Source: Panonychus citri
Lineage: Eukaryota; Arthropoda; Arachnida; Trombidiformes; Tetranychidae
Assembly (NCBI RefSeq): GCF_014898815.1
Contig: NW_026515541.1
Location: forward strand, 434,001-498,000
Direction: 5' to 3'
Length of the DNA: 64,000 nt
Part shown: positions 49,901 to 61,962 of the stretch, piece by piece
How positions within the stretch are numbered: position 1 is the stretch's first letter
How the letters are laid out: each line of letters starts with the position of its first letter
Translations under genes and position numbers: made by a program
Notes under the pieces: generated by a model
The model's input: the letters and a program-made list of their open reading frames with translations, nothing else
Databases searched by the model: none
Told to the model about the DNA's origin: nothing

Positions 49901-52900
49901 TATCAAACAAACAATTAACTTTGTAACTGATTGATTAACTTTGTGCTTCTTTTATATTTCAGGTCGCGTTCGCTAGTTTTTGTACCTTTGTCCTAATCGA
50001 TTCGAATAATATTCTAGACGCAAATAAAGCGTTTGTTTCTCTATCATTATTCAACATTCTGAGGATTCCGTTGGCCCTTCTTCCTATGGTAGTTTCTTAT
50101 GGTGCTAATGTAAGTGTTTTAACCTCTTTGTCTATTTACATATTAATTGTTTAAATTTTTATTTCTTTGTTTCTCTAGTTTGTGATATCAATAAAACGAA
50201 TCAATAAATATCTTCAAGGCGATGAAATTGATCCGGAGACAATTCAACATGAACCTAATCAAAAAAATCCCGTCGTCCTTAGGAACGGAACCTTTAGTTG
50301 GTCTAAAGAGGAAACTCCAGTTCTTAACGAGATGACTCTCGATATTAAGGATAGAAGTTTAGTCGCTGTTGTTGGTCAAGTTGGAAGTGGTAAATCATCA
50401 TTACTGTCCGCTCTTCTTGGTGACCTTTACAAGACTGATGGTTATGTTAACGTCTATGGTAAAATTGCTTATGTCCCTCAAACAGCGTGGATTCAAAATG
50501 CTACAGTCCGTCAGAATATTACCTTTTCTCAGCCTTATATTCAAGATAAATATGATAAAGTGATTGAATCTTGTGCCTTGTCTCAGGATTTGAAAATATT
50601 GACCGGTGGGGATTTAACTGAAATCGGTGAGAAGGGAATCAATTTGAGTGGAGGTCAGAAACAGAGAGTTAGTCTCGCTCGAGCTGTTTATTCAAATGCC
50701 GATATTTACTTCTTGGATGATCCTTTAAGTGCAGTCGATGCTCATGTTTCTCGTCACCTTTTCGATAAAGTTATTGGTCCAAACGGAATACTTAAAAAGA
50801 AAACACGAATTTTAGTTACCCATCGGGTCACTTTCCTTCCTCAAGTCGATGAAATTATCGTACTTAAAGATGGACGTATCACTGAGCAAGGAACTTACGC
50901 CGAACTGTTGGCCAAAGATGGTGAATTCGCTCAATTCTTGCTACAGTTTGTAAGTGAACATCATGATGAAGAATTGGCAGCTGAAGACAAAGAAATCATC
51001 GAACAATTAAAAGAGAAAATGGGTCCAGAATTACAGAAAAGAGGGTCATTGATTAAATCGGAAACAATTTCTGAAAGTTCTGATGGAATTCGTAGACGAA
51101 CAATGTCCAATTCATCTCGCCCTTCCTTGAGAAAGTCTAACAACTCTCGAAGTGTATCACAGCTTCGTGAAGAACCAGATTCAGCTAAACAAAACAACGA
51201 AAAGTTCCGTTTAGTTGAAACGGAAGTCGCTCAAACCGGAAAAGTTAAATGGGACGTTTATTGGGACTTTTTGAAAGCCTGTAGTTTAATATCATGTTTA
51301 TTGGTAATGATTGCATTCTGTTTATCGAGTACCTTCAACTTACTTTCGAGTCTATGGTTAACCGAATGGAGTAACGATTCGCTGGATCCCGCTTCTGTCA
51401 ATGATACAACTTTGAGAAACACTCGTTTAGGTGTTTACTTTGGCCTTGGCCTGTTGGAAACAACATTCACCCTGACCAACAGTATTATCCTTAACTTTTC
51501 AATTCTTAAAGGAGCCAAACTTATCCACGAGCAAATGCTTTACCGTATAATAAGAGCACCGATGTCATTTTATGATACAACACCTTTAGGTCGTATATTA
51601 AATCGTTTCACGAAAGATATCGATGTCGCTGATGTTACATTGACTTTCAATATTCGAATGTTAATCTCACAAAGTTTCCGTGCTATCGTGGCCATAATCG
51701 CCATTTGCTTAGAAACACCTTACTTTTTGCTTGTCGTTATTCCGGTTGGTGCTGCTTATGTTTTTGTTCAGGTAAATTTAGTTGCAATTGTTATGATTAT
51801 TAGAATATGGATATTCATTTGTTTTTCTCTTTTTACAATTCCAGAAATTTTACATCGCTTCCTCTCGACAATTAAAGAGAATTGAATCTGTAACCAGATC
51901 TCCGGTTTATTCCCATTTCTCGGAAACCGTTTCAGGAGCCACTTCCATTCGAGCCTATGGTTGCAATGAAAGGTTCATTAGCGAGTGTTACCACAGAGTT
52001 GATGTGAATCACACTTCCTATTTTCCTAATTTAAGTTCAAATCGTTGGTTAGCAATTCGACTTGAATTTCTGGGTAATGTGATTGTCTTCCTTGCAGCAG
52101 TTTTTGCGGTCACGTCGCGAGGTATTTCAAGTCCAGGTTACACTGGACTATCGGTCAGTTATGCATTAACAGTAACCCAAGTACTGAATATGTTGGTTCG
52201 AGCCGTTTCCGATGTTGAAACAAACGTCGTCTCAATTGAAAGAGTTCTAGAATATACTAAAACCCCTATGGAGGTAATTACTTGTTTCGGAACTAATTAT
52301 GTCAATTTTTTGAAAACACTTTTTGATGGAATCATTTTTTTTCCTCTTCCTCCTTCTCTGTAACATTCAGGCACCTTGGGACTTGCCCAAGAAAAGTTCG
52401 CAGTCAAATTGGCCTGACAAGGGTCAGATCGTTTTCAACAACTATAGCACCAGATATAGACCAGGTTTAGATTTGGTATTGAAAGAAATATCTTGTACAA
52501 TTAAGCCTAATGAAAAGGTCGGTATTGTTGGCCGAACTGGAGCTGGTAAATCATCGTTAACATTGGCACTGTTTCGAATAATCGAACCAACTGGTGGTCG
52601 AATCGAAATTGACAATCAGGATATCGCTCAATTAGGACTTCACAATTTACGATCTCGACTCACTGTCATCCCGCAAGATCCTGTTCTTTTTTCGGGCAGT
52701 TTTCGACGTAATTTTGATCCATTTGAAAAGTACACCGATGGTGAAATTTGGAAAGCATTAGAGTTATCTCACCTTAAAGGTTTCGTTGATTCCCTGGAAT
52801 CAGGTCTTAATTATGAAATCGCCGAAGGAGGTGAAAACCTAAGTGTTGGACAGAAACAATTAGTTTGTTTAACTCGAGCTTTACTTCGTAAAACAAAAGT

Positions 52901-53150
52901 TCTTGTTCTAGATGAAGCAACAGCCGCGGTCGATATTGAAACCGATGAACTAATTCAACAGACTATTCGAAAAGAGTTCGCCGATTGTACCATCGTAACC
53001 ATTGCTCATCGTCTAAATACAATTATGGATTATAATAGAATCATCGTCATGGATAAAGGAAAAATCGTCGAATTTGATTCACCAGAAAATCTTCTCAAAG
53101 ATTCAAAGTCAATCTTCCATTCGATGGCAAAAGAAGCAAATTTAATCTAA
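46954..53150 (+). CDS. ABCC-type (MRP1-like) full ABC transporter; TMD0 coding region disrupted
   Basis: ATP-driven exporter of conjugated organic anions. Exons seen: 46954-46983, 47152-47328, part of a third from 47488, 47711-47835, 48333-48470, 48802-49341, 49429-49887, 49963-50109, 50179-51771, 51845-52273, 52371-53150. From 47711 on, all phases fit. TMD0 begins 'MEHFCGHNFW|DNQLTWNTTSPLFTPCF', like MRP1. NBD1 has Walker A 'GQVGSGKSS', signature 'LSGGQKQR' and Walker B 'IYFLDDPLSAVDAH'. The linker is Ser/Arg-rich. TMD2 is followed by NBD2 with 'GRTGAGKSS', 'LSVGQKQL' and 'VLVLDEATAAVD'. Between 47488 and 47711 the frame cannot be joined: a 116-bp repeat lies in the third exon, and a TGA interrupts 'PTLG*TLALILLHRRKG' (47688-47732). 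The transport core is intact, so the gene is probably real with a local error or a recent lesion. Confidence 0.88.
47310..47666. repeat. 116-bp direct repeat across ABCC exons 2-3
   Basis: 47310-47425 (end of exon 2, its donor and the start of intron 2) is repeated at 47551-47666, inside what should be exon 3 coding sequence. The copies look identical. Confidence 0.92.
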
Positions 53151-56122
53151 TGATCAACAATCAACATCACTTTTCATCCATCAGTTAATTGTCACTTACA
53201 ATTTTATCCACTTCGATGATTGAAACCTCGGCACTTTTTCAGATCACGACTTTTTCGCTCTCATCAAAACTTTCCCTCTCTTCACCTTAATTTCATCAGA
53301 CTTTTCTAGTCTCGAATAATTCAAGCAACACCAAGTCTTAATTACTCTCCAATTTTTTCTCTCCAAGATGAGATTCATTTTAATCGGATTGATTATCTTA
53401 AATCTCCTCATTATCCTTATCCTTATCTTCATCCTCATCTCTTCATTAAGTCAAACCCTCAAGTGACCTTCAACTAATTATATTTACAATTGAATATAAA
53501 AACTAATGAAACTATATTGATGTTTATCATTAGATCAATATAATCATGAACCAAATGTGAACAATTTAATTCTTACAGTTAACCAGTTTTCACCATTGCC
53601 ATTATTATGTACCTTTGATTTAATTACCATCAAAATTGTTTTATTAATCATTAATCGTCCAACAATTAATCTTAATTCTTCCTCTAATTGAGTCATATTT
53701 TTCTATATAAATAATCATATTACATGTTAATTAATTATTCGTATACAAATTTTAAGAATAAATTAAATCCTGAACCAATTAAGTTTCGTATCATTTTACA
53801 ATATTGTTAAATTGAAACATTCTAATTGTTGGGACAACAATTAAACGATAACTAGACAATGTTGATTAATGAAAACTGTTAATCATTTCAATCAAATGTT
53901 GATAATCATCTTAAATTGTGATGACAATTAAACCTTGAACTGTTTTTATTATGCACAATTGAGTTAATTTGTTAATTCGTTAATCATAATCAACCTTGAT
54001 TGTTATGAAAGTGAAAAAAGTTATGATTTCATTTTCACATTTAAAAGATTAATTTTATTACACTAATCATAATTATCTAAAATTGATTGTCATTCAATTT
54101 CCTATGACCATGATTAGCGATCTAATTAGTTAACTATTAGGATATTTAATTTTCAATTGATGATCAATTCTTGACCCATACCCGGAGGCACAATTAACAA
54201 ATTATTTCATTAACAATAAGTTGAATTTGTGTCAAGGTTAATTTTCATCATAAAGAATACAATTAACAATTAAAACACGATTAAGGATCAACTCTCATTT
54301 TCATTAGTAATTAACAATTAGGAAATTAAATTTACTTCGTTAAATTGTTGAACTTTAATTGTGATGTTTCAAATTAATTGTTGTTCTGCTAATCAGTTGA
54401 GTCCAATCGGATCAATAACATTGATTGTCTACAATCAATTCGTCATCAATTTAATCAATTTTAATGCCAAAGAATATCGGATTAAGATTAGTCCGAATTT
54501 CCGTCAAGACCAAACTTCGAACTGAATTTAATGACAATTAACACATTCGAATGTATCTCTAACTAGGAATTTAGAACTTGTCCTAATCACGGAAAAAAGA
54601 AAAAAAAATCGAAGAGGAAAAAGTAACATTCGAATTTAATTTAATTGTTGTAGTTAGAGAAACGAATTAATTTGTTGTTCGATTAACTTAATCTTCGTAA
54701 TCTGGAGAAAAGATTAATCTGGATAATCGAGAATCGTTTTCATCGTCTTAGAATCCTGGTGAATATTAAATTAATTGTTCGGTAATTTAATCTTCAATAA
54801 CAATTAGAAATGTAATTTAATTTGATAACCTTGAATTACCTTTAATTTGATTGATTTGAGAAATCAACGAAATTGTAATCCAGAGCTTCCTCGTTTAATT
54901 TTTTACGATCAATTTTCCATAATAGATTTCTAATTGTTGTCAATTGATTAGCTTCATATTTCATAATCATGATAATTAACAAACAATTATTTACGGATTC
55001 ATGATTTGTTTTGATTGTTTAATTCAAATGATTCGGATCGGCATTGAAGGAAAATGGAGAGAAGTTAATTGTTAGTTAATTGTTAGTTTTGATTGTTCAC
55101 TGGAAAAAAAAGATAAGTGAAAAAAAACGAAAAATTCCCATTGATTAATTTGTTGATTGTGTCAATCAACTCCAACTTTAATTAATCTCAAACAATCAAC
55201 TAATTTGATAACTTTTTCAATCAAAAAGTTTGTTTTTCTCGAGAATCAGCTGATCGACCCTTCCAATCACCTCAAAGGTTTGTTATTGTTTTTATTTTCA
55301 CCTCTCTTGCAAATTAAATGATTTATTGTTAATCCACACTAATTTAGAATGAGATTAAAGTTAATTGTAGTTAAATTATGCTAATGAATTGAAGAGACGC
55401 CCAAATTGTCATCAACTCACTTTTCATCTTGCAGTCAATGAAAACCACATTGTCTTTTGTTTTCACTTTTAATTATACAGTTTCAAGTTTCTGTTAAATT
55501 AACTAAATTACCTTGAATTAGATTGTTTCATTTTAATCATCATTCAGATTCAACTTTTCCATTCAAATTGTTGGATCCTTTGTGATGGCAACAATTAACT
55601 AGTTACCTTTTTGTTTACATTTCAGTCAAACAAAACACTTACCTTTCCAATTGAGTTGTGGCTTTTTCCCAATCGGATATTTAATTTATTTACTTTATCA
55701 CAATCATCTCTCGTTGTTTAATTACCTTAATAAGTAAGTTGATTTACTAATTGATCGATTGTTTCTCTCTCTTTCTAGAAATTTAATCATTTAGACATTT
55801 GTTTTTCTTTTCTCTCTCAATGTGATTTTTTGTTCTTTTCTTTCATTTTTTCTCATTTTCTTTTCTCTTCTCCATCATTCAACTTCTCATATTCGGTTAA
55901 TCCTTTTTTTTTCTTGTTTTCTTTTCCATTTCTACTTGTTTATCCATCGATAACCCTGTGATTATCTATTGTTGAGAATTTCATGGGCTGGGTTAGTGAG
56001 AGATCTTGTTGATCTTCACATCTCGTTTCTCATTCTGTTTGCTTCCCTTCATCGTTTTAATTGTTATTCTGTTTTCTTTTTTTTCTCTGTGTTCAATTGT
56101 GTCTTCATCTTCTTCTTCAAGA
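53151..56122. other. 3-kb intergenic region, AT-rich
   Basis: No gene recognised. It holds the ABCC 3' end and the SDR promoter. A 32-residue hydrophobic open frame at 53368-53466 is too short to support. Just before the SDR start, 39 in-frame codons (56006-56122) are open and hydrophobic/Ser-rich. Confidence 0.55.
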
Positions 56123-57046
56123 ATGGATGTTCTTAAAACTCTTGGTCTTGCTTTCTACCATTGGATTGAAGCGATTATTTTGTTCTTTGTCCCTCGACAA
56201 TTACGACTTAAGGATATCTCTAAAGATGTTGTTCTAATCACTGGAGCAGGAAACGGAATTGGTAGACTTTTAGCTCTTAAACTTGCCAATGAAGTGGAAT
56301 CTCTGGTTCTCTGGGATATTGATGAGCATCGGCTTCAAGAAACTGGTCGAGAGGTTACCAGAATCGGTGGAAAGTGTAAATGTTATGTTGTCGATATTTC
56401 CGATAGGAACAAAGTTTATTCAACTGCTGAGAAAATTAAACAAGATGTTGGTACAGTTTCAGTGGTGATCAACAATGCTGGTATTGTCTCTGGTAAACCG
56501 ATCCTTGAATTGTCCGATGAAGCCATTTTGAAGACATTTGAAGTCAATGTTTTCTCTCATTTCTGGATAAACAAAGCTTTTCTTCCTGGAATGATGGAGA
56601 AAAATAAAGGTCACATCATCACCATGGCTTCAGTTGCTTCTTTTGTTGGTTCAGATCGATTAACTGATTACTCTGCTTCCAAAGCTGCTGCTTACATGTT
56701 ACAAGAGGCTCTTTTCTTGGAACTTGCCACCGATGGTTATGATGGAATCAAAGTTACCTCAGTTTGCCCTTATTTCATCGACACTGGAATGTTCCAGGGG
56801 GTTCATGACAAGGTTATTCCAATGTTGAAACCTGATTATGCTGCGGATAAGATCATTGAAGCTTATAGAACTGATCAATTCCTTATTGTTTTACCAAGAT
56901 TTTTCTACTTCATGAATACTATCAAAACCATAATTCCAGCAAAAACTGGCTTTTATCTTTATTCCTTGTTGGGTGGACTTTCAATGATGAAAACTTTCGC
57001 TGGTCGAAATAATAACGTTGATAATGGAAAAGTGAAAAGTAATTAA
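56123..57046 (+). CDS. Short-chain dehydrogenase/reductase, SDR16C (RDHE2/17-beta-HSD11) type
   Basis: NAD(P)-dependent retinol/steroid/lipid alcohol dehydrogenase, intronless, 307 residues from the ATG at 56123. Hydrophobic N-terminal helix ('YHWIEAIILFFVP') that in this family anchors the enzyme to the ER or lipid droplets. Cofactor-binding T-G-A-G-N-G-I-G at 40-47, with an acidic residue after beta-2 ('LWDID') favouring NAD(H). 'NNAG' at 117-120, catalytic Ser170, Tyr183 and Lys187 (Y-S-A-S-K). The frame is open upstream to 56006, adding 39 Ser-rich hydrophobic residues. I chose the inner Met because the family starts with this helix. The exact substrate is unknown. Confidence 0.9.
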   Translation: MDVLKTLGLAFYHWIEAIILFFVPRQLRLKDISKDVVLITGAGNGIGRLLALKLANEVESLVLWDIDEHRLQETGREVTRIGGKCKCYVVDISDRNKVYSTAEKIKQDVGTVSVVINNAGIVSGKPILELSDEAILKTFEVNVFSHFWINKAFLPGMMEKNKGHIITMASVASFVGSDRLTDYSASKAAAYMLQEALFLELATDGYDGIKVTSVCPYFIDTGMFQGVHDKVIPMLKPDYAADKIIEAYRTDQFLIVLPRFFYFMNTIKTIIPAKTGFYLYSLLGGLSMMKTFAGRNNNVDNGKVKSN

Positions 57047-57657
57047 ATCAATAGAAAACAACAACAATCAACTATCATCTCAATTTGTATCATCAAGCTA
57101 AAGAAACTAAGTTAGATCAACATCAAATTTACTCTTGACTAACAATCATTTAGGAAAAATGATTAACTGTAAAGTTTTTTTTTCTTATCTTGATTGCTCA
57201 TCATCAACTTTAATTCCTTCCTCAAACTTTCAATGCTCATTAAATTGTTAAAATTTCATAATTATTAATAAAAACAAAACTCAATGGGTGTTTGGAAATC
57301 TATTTATCACCTTGAAAAATTTCATTTGTTCATTTATTTTCCAATACGATTAAGCTAACTGATAACTGTGCGAATCAATGAAAAAATTAGAAAATGATTG
57401 ATTAGGTTAATAGTGAAATCGAAGAAAAAAATAATTAAATTTTGTTCTGATCAACTGATGAGAGAAAAAATTTTCAAAAGAATTTGAATTTACCGCTTAA
57501 AAAGAAGATGGAAAAGCGTAACCATGGATACGCTGCGGAAACGGAAATGGTTAAGACGACAAGAATAAGTTGAAAGCAACATTTTAATTTCTTGTTGTTT
57601 TTTAATTGTGTTTGTTAATTAGTTTTTGGTTTAATTTAATCATTTAATTTAATTACA
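57047..57657. other. Spacer between SDR and RPL7
   Basis: 600 bp. AATAAAA-like words near 57268 could end the SDR transcript. The RPL7 promoter must lie in the last part. Confidence 0.45.
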
Positions 57658-58751
57658 ATGGCTGATGCTCAGTGAGTATTGATGTTTATTGACCATTTTT
57701 CGTGATGTTTTCACATTTTCTGTGGAATTTGTTTTGTTTCTGTTGATACTTAGTTTCTCCATTGACTCTCCTTTGGTCATCATGTTTTAATGATTCGTTT
57801 TTCTATTTCTCTTTTGGAACTTTAGGACCGCCGCTAAGGCTAAAAAGCCAACTGTCGCCGCTACCAAGGCACCCGCTTCAGGTATTGCTAAATTACCAAC
57901 TATTCCTGAATCTTTGTTAAAGAAGAGGAAACGAGCAGCAAAGCTTAAAGCAAAGTCTATTTCAAATGCTTTGAAAAGAAGAACTGTAAGTATTCTTATA
58001 CTTATTTCCAATTGATTAGTTGATTTAATATTAACTGTGGCAATTTTGTTTTGTAGATTTTAAAGCAGAAAAAGGCTGATATCTTTAAGCGAGCAGAGAA
58101 ATATGTCAAGGAATACAGATTAGCCGAACGTGATACTATCCGTCTGAAGAAACAAGCAAAGAGTAATGGAAACTACTACGTTGAACCAGAACCTAAATTA
58201 GCTTTGGTTATGCGAATTAGAGGGTAAGTGTATCTCATGTTAAATTTCATTCCCTATTTTACTAATATTGGTGTTTATTTCTCCACATTTATAGAGTTAA
58301 CGGACTTAGCCCTAAGCCCCGAAAGGTTCTTCAACTACTTCGTTTAAGACAAATCAACAATGCTGTTTTTGTTAAATTAAACAAGGCATCTCTCAACATG
58401 CTCCGAATTGCTGAGCCTTTCATTACTTGGGGTTATCCAAATTTGAAAACAGTTCGTGACCTCATCTACAAACGTGGTTTCGCCAGATTGGACCGTAAAC
58501 GAACTGCTCTTACTGACAATAGGATAATTGAACGTCGTTTGGGTAAACGAGGAATCATCTGTATGGAAGATTTAATCCATGAAATCTATACAGTTGGAAA
58601 TAACTTCAAGAAAGCCAATAACTTCCTCTGGCACTTTAAATTGAACAATCCTTCAGGTGGATGGCGTAAAAAGGTTACACACTATGTCGAGGGTGGTGAC
58701 TTTGGTAATAGAGAAGATAAAATTAATGAACTTGTCAGACGAATGATTTAA
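57658..58751 (+). CDS. RPL7: 60S ribosomal protein L7 (uL30), four exons
   Basis: Structural protein of the large ribosomal subunit. Exons 57658-57671, 57826-57985, 58057-58223, 58295-58751; 265 residues with matching phases. A tiny first exon (four codons plus two bases) is typical for ribosomal protein genes. Lys/Arg/Ala-rich eukaryotic N-terminal extension, then 'VPESLLKKRK'-like 'IPESLLKKRKR', 'LALVMRIRGVNGLSPKPRKVLQLLRL', 'ITWGYPNLKTVRDLIYKRG' and 'IIERRLGKRGIICMEDLIHEI', ending 'NELVRRMI'. Its stop is 88 bp from the end of the MTERF3 gene, tail to tail, so their 3' ends may overlap. Confidence 0.97.
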
Positions 58752-58839
58752 TTTGATTTGAAAAGTAATTCGATAATAAATGCTGTTTTGTCAATAAATG
58801 ACAATGGTAATTTATTTTCATATAAACGTGTTTTACAAT

Positions 58840-60437
58840 TTACAATGACTTGAGGTATTTATTGAAATCTAATACACTAGTATGTGAACATTTTTCAACG
58901 AAACTACTAAGATTATATGAACAAAGATATTCCAAAGCAGTGAAACAAGGTTTTGTCGGATCGGGTTGGAAAAGATTCAATGATTTAAGATAATTAATTC
59001 GAGCCACCATAGATTTAATTTGACGGTTAAACATTGTGGTGTTTTCACAATCAGTTCCTTGGAATAACCATTTTTCCAATGTAAAAGGTCAAACGCTTTT
59101 TCCAGCTGATTTCGACCTTGAAAACAAAAGCAACAATTAGTTGACTCATTTAATCATTTTCTCCCATAAAACTTTACCTCGGTAAATTGCCGATGGAGCT
59201 CCAACAATCACTTGTCGTGTTTGATCATCAGTTAATTCCATTATATAGTTGGTAACGAAAGAGATTTCCTATGAAAGATTAACGATTATATGTCAATATT
59301 ATTGTATTAGTTAACGAATCAATTATTTTCTACTTACTTTGAATCTAATATGAGAAAAGTGAACAACTTTCGGGCTATTTGAAACAATCGATCTAACATC
59401 ATCTCCGGTTAGTTTGAATTCTCTTTGTAAACAGCCCAGGGAAGCATCGATTCTCTTGATTGAGAAATTAAGGAAAAGAGGATAACGTCTAAGAATCAAT
59501 TCGACCATTTCTTTGGTGAATTTTTTACTCTTCAAATATTCTAATCTAATTTTTAAATTTTCAATTGTTTCACGGAAAATGAGAGGATTACATGTAATCC
59601 AAGTACCAAGTTCATCATCTGTTATACCGATTCTTTTCAAGAATATCAAATGATTCTTAACATCTCTTTCAAAATCCAATCGAATCAAATATTGAGCAAT
59701 TTCACGATCTTGTTCAAGAACATAAAGATTAACACCAAGATCAACTAAACGTTGAAGAGTCGGCATCTGTTAATGTAATGAGCTAAATTGAAGGTATTCG
59801 CATCGATTCTCTTGATTGAGAAATTAAGGAAAAGAGGATAACGTCTAAGAATCAATTCGACCATTTCTTTGGTGAATTTTTTACTCTTCAAATATTCTAA
59901 TCTAATTTTTAAATTTTCAATTGTTTCACGGAAAATGAGAGGATTACATGTAATCCAAGTACCAAGTTCATCATCTGTTATACCGATTCTTTTCAAGAAT
60001 ATCAAATGATTCTTAACATCTCTTTCAAAATCCAATCGAATCAAATATTGAGCAATTTCACGATCTTGTTCAAGAACATAAAGATTAACACCAAGATCAA
60101 CTAAACGTTGAAGAGTCGGCATTCGGTTAATGTAATGAGCTAAATTGAAGGTATTCGTAAGAGGAGGCATCAGATCGTCTAGATAATCAAGATCAACATT
60201 CTCGGAAAAAGGAGACATATCAACATCTAAACGTTTATCATAAATTATTAAATCGTCATCATTAATTTGCTTCATCAACTGATCCATAATTTTTTGTTTA
60301 TCCAATTGATGAGCTTCAACAATTGGTAATTGATTGTTTTGTATCACAGTTACAGAAGAACAGGAAACACTTTTATTGATTAGACATTTAACTGCTCCCC
60401 TAACCAAGGATGGACGGAAACACCGTCCAAAAAGCAT
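58840..60437 (-). CDS. MTERF3: Mitochondrial transcription termination factor 3 homologue, with internal duplication and frameshifts
   Basis: mTERF-repeat protein of mitochondria, involved in transcription control and mitoribosome assembly. Exons (minus): 59338-60437, 59178-59268, 58840-59116. The N-terminus 'MLFGRCFRPSLVRGAVK' is basic like a targeting peptide. Family blocks: 'LVDLGVNLYVLEQ', 'LIRLDFERDVKNHLIFLKRIGI', 'RRYPLFLNFSIKRIDASLG', 'NQLEKAFDLLHW', and a C-terminus ending 'DFNKYLKSL' as in the vertebrate protein. Exon 1 contains a 356/357-bp tandem repeat (119 residues, in frame at the join) whose second copy has lost one base, shifting the frame at about 59770. In the last exon another one-base loss at about 59035 (CAATG where CAAATG would fit) breaks 'KTPQ' from 'FNRQIKS'. 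Without these, the gene would read through. Confidence 0.87.
59445..60157. repeat. 356/357-bp tandem duplication inside MTERF3 exon 1
   Basis: 59445-59800 and 59801-60157 are practically identical, except catctgttaatg versus cattcggttaatg near 59765/60121, where one base is missing in the first. Confidence 0.95.
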
Positions 60438-61962
60438 AATAACAATTTAAACAATTTAAATGGAAACAAAATTAAATCATAAACAATCCAACATGAGGTT
60501 TTCATATCAACACAAAAACAGAAAACATTTGTTTCTTTGGCGCGAATTTTGAATTGGTTTTAATCGAAATAAATAAAAATCAAAATCGACCAACAGTTAA
60601 ATAAATTGCGGAAAAAAAATTGAATTAATTGTTAACTATTCTTCTCTTAATTACTCAACAGAAATTTCTTTTGTTCTTTTTTCCATACAACCATATTGGT
60701 TTTCTTTTTCTTACTAATTTACATTAATTACAATTAAGAAACAAGATGATTAAGTTTCGATGCAAATCACGAAATTTGTTAATCACAATCAATCCGACCT
60801 AATTGTTAGTTGATCATAAGATAAATGAACCTGAAAAAAACAACAAATTGATAATTAGTAACAATTAAGTAAACCAAATTGAATCATAAACATTACTATT
60901 AAAGTGAAAAAAGTAAATTAAACTAATTATGAATCAATTAATTGTCTAAAACAAATGTCAACGTTTTCATCCTTAGTGAATTAATTAATTAAAGACCAAC
61001 ACTAATCAGTTTAATTGACCAATTGATTAAGTTTCCGGTTTAGTGTGGGCGCCATGATTAACTCACTTTCTCTCTTAATCATCGTGATTATCATCAACAT
61101 AATCAACACAATCTCAAGTTAATTGTGCAATTAACTTCCGCATCGATTCATAATCAATTTGATGGTTTCTCTCAACTGGTCAGTATTAAATTGTTGGCGT
61201 TTGTTTTAATTTTAAATAGATTTTAAATCAAAATTAATTAACAATTATAACTCAGTTTTCCTAACATCTAATGAAACAATAAAATAAATTGTTGATTAAC
61301 AGCTAAATTTAGATCAACTGAATTAAGGAAAAATGTTTCCGTTGATGAAACATCAAGGATCATTGAATCATGAATATGATAAGAATTGTTTTAATCTTGT
61401 TGACAAGTTGTTGTTGTTGTTACAATTGATTATTTTGATTGTCCATCATCAAGATGACCAAGACTGACCACTAACAATCAGAATAAGTAATTAGTTTACA
61501 GGGTGAACAAGATTAATGAGAAAAACGAATCAAGTCTTTCCTGTCTTGCTGCTTTTTCGTTGATTATTTTTTCGTCTTCGTCTTGTCCACTCGAAAGTGA
61601 CCATTACCTTGTTGAACTTGTACCTTGCGATATTCAGTTCCCACCCATCGAAATGTATCTTCCTCTTTTCATCTTCTCAAAGTCCATCTTCGAGTTTACT
61701 GAATCTTTTGTGAACGAATATAAAAAAAAAACAGTTTCGACTTTTGAACGAACGAGAAAAAAGTAGAACATGAAAAATGAGCCTGAACAGGTTTACGTCA
61801 AGAAGATACAATAAAGGCTCAGATGAGGGAGAAAGTGAGATGATGATGATGATGATAATCATCTTAATTCCTTTCTAACATGATGATTATTGTGGTGAAT
61901 TCTGTTTATCCCTCTAACAGAAATCTTATTGATTGTTCATCGAGTTTAAATTGATTAGAACC
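60438..61962. other. Intergenic, no gene seen
   Basis: 1.5 kb, AT-rich. A plus-strand open stretch at 61503-61766 has no recognisable domain and overlaps a minus-strand one; I do not support either. Confidence 0.5.

Noticed and set aside
53368..53466. 32-residue hydrophobic open frame after the ABCC gene
   Set aside because: Very short and of low complexity (Ile/Leu runs); likely 3' UTR.
56006..56122. In-frame 39-codon extension upstream of the SDR
   Set aside because: Ser-rich and pyrimidine-rich, like 5' UTR; the family begins with the helix encoded at 56123.
61503..61862. Overlapping open frames on both strands before the NRF gene
   Set aside because: No domain, no splice context, mutually antisense.
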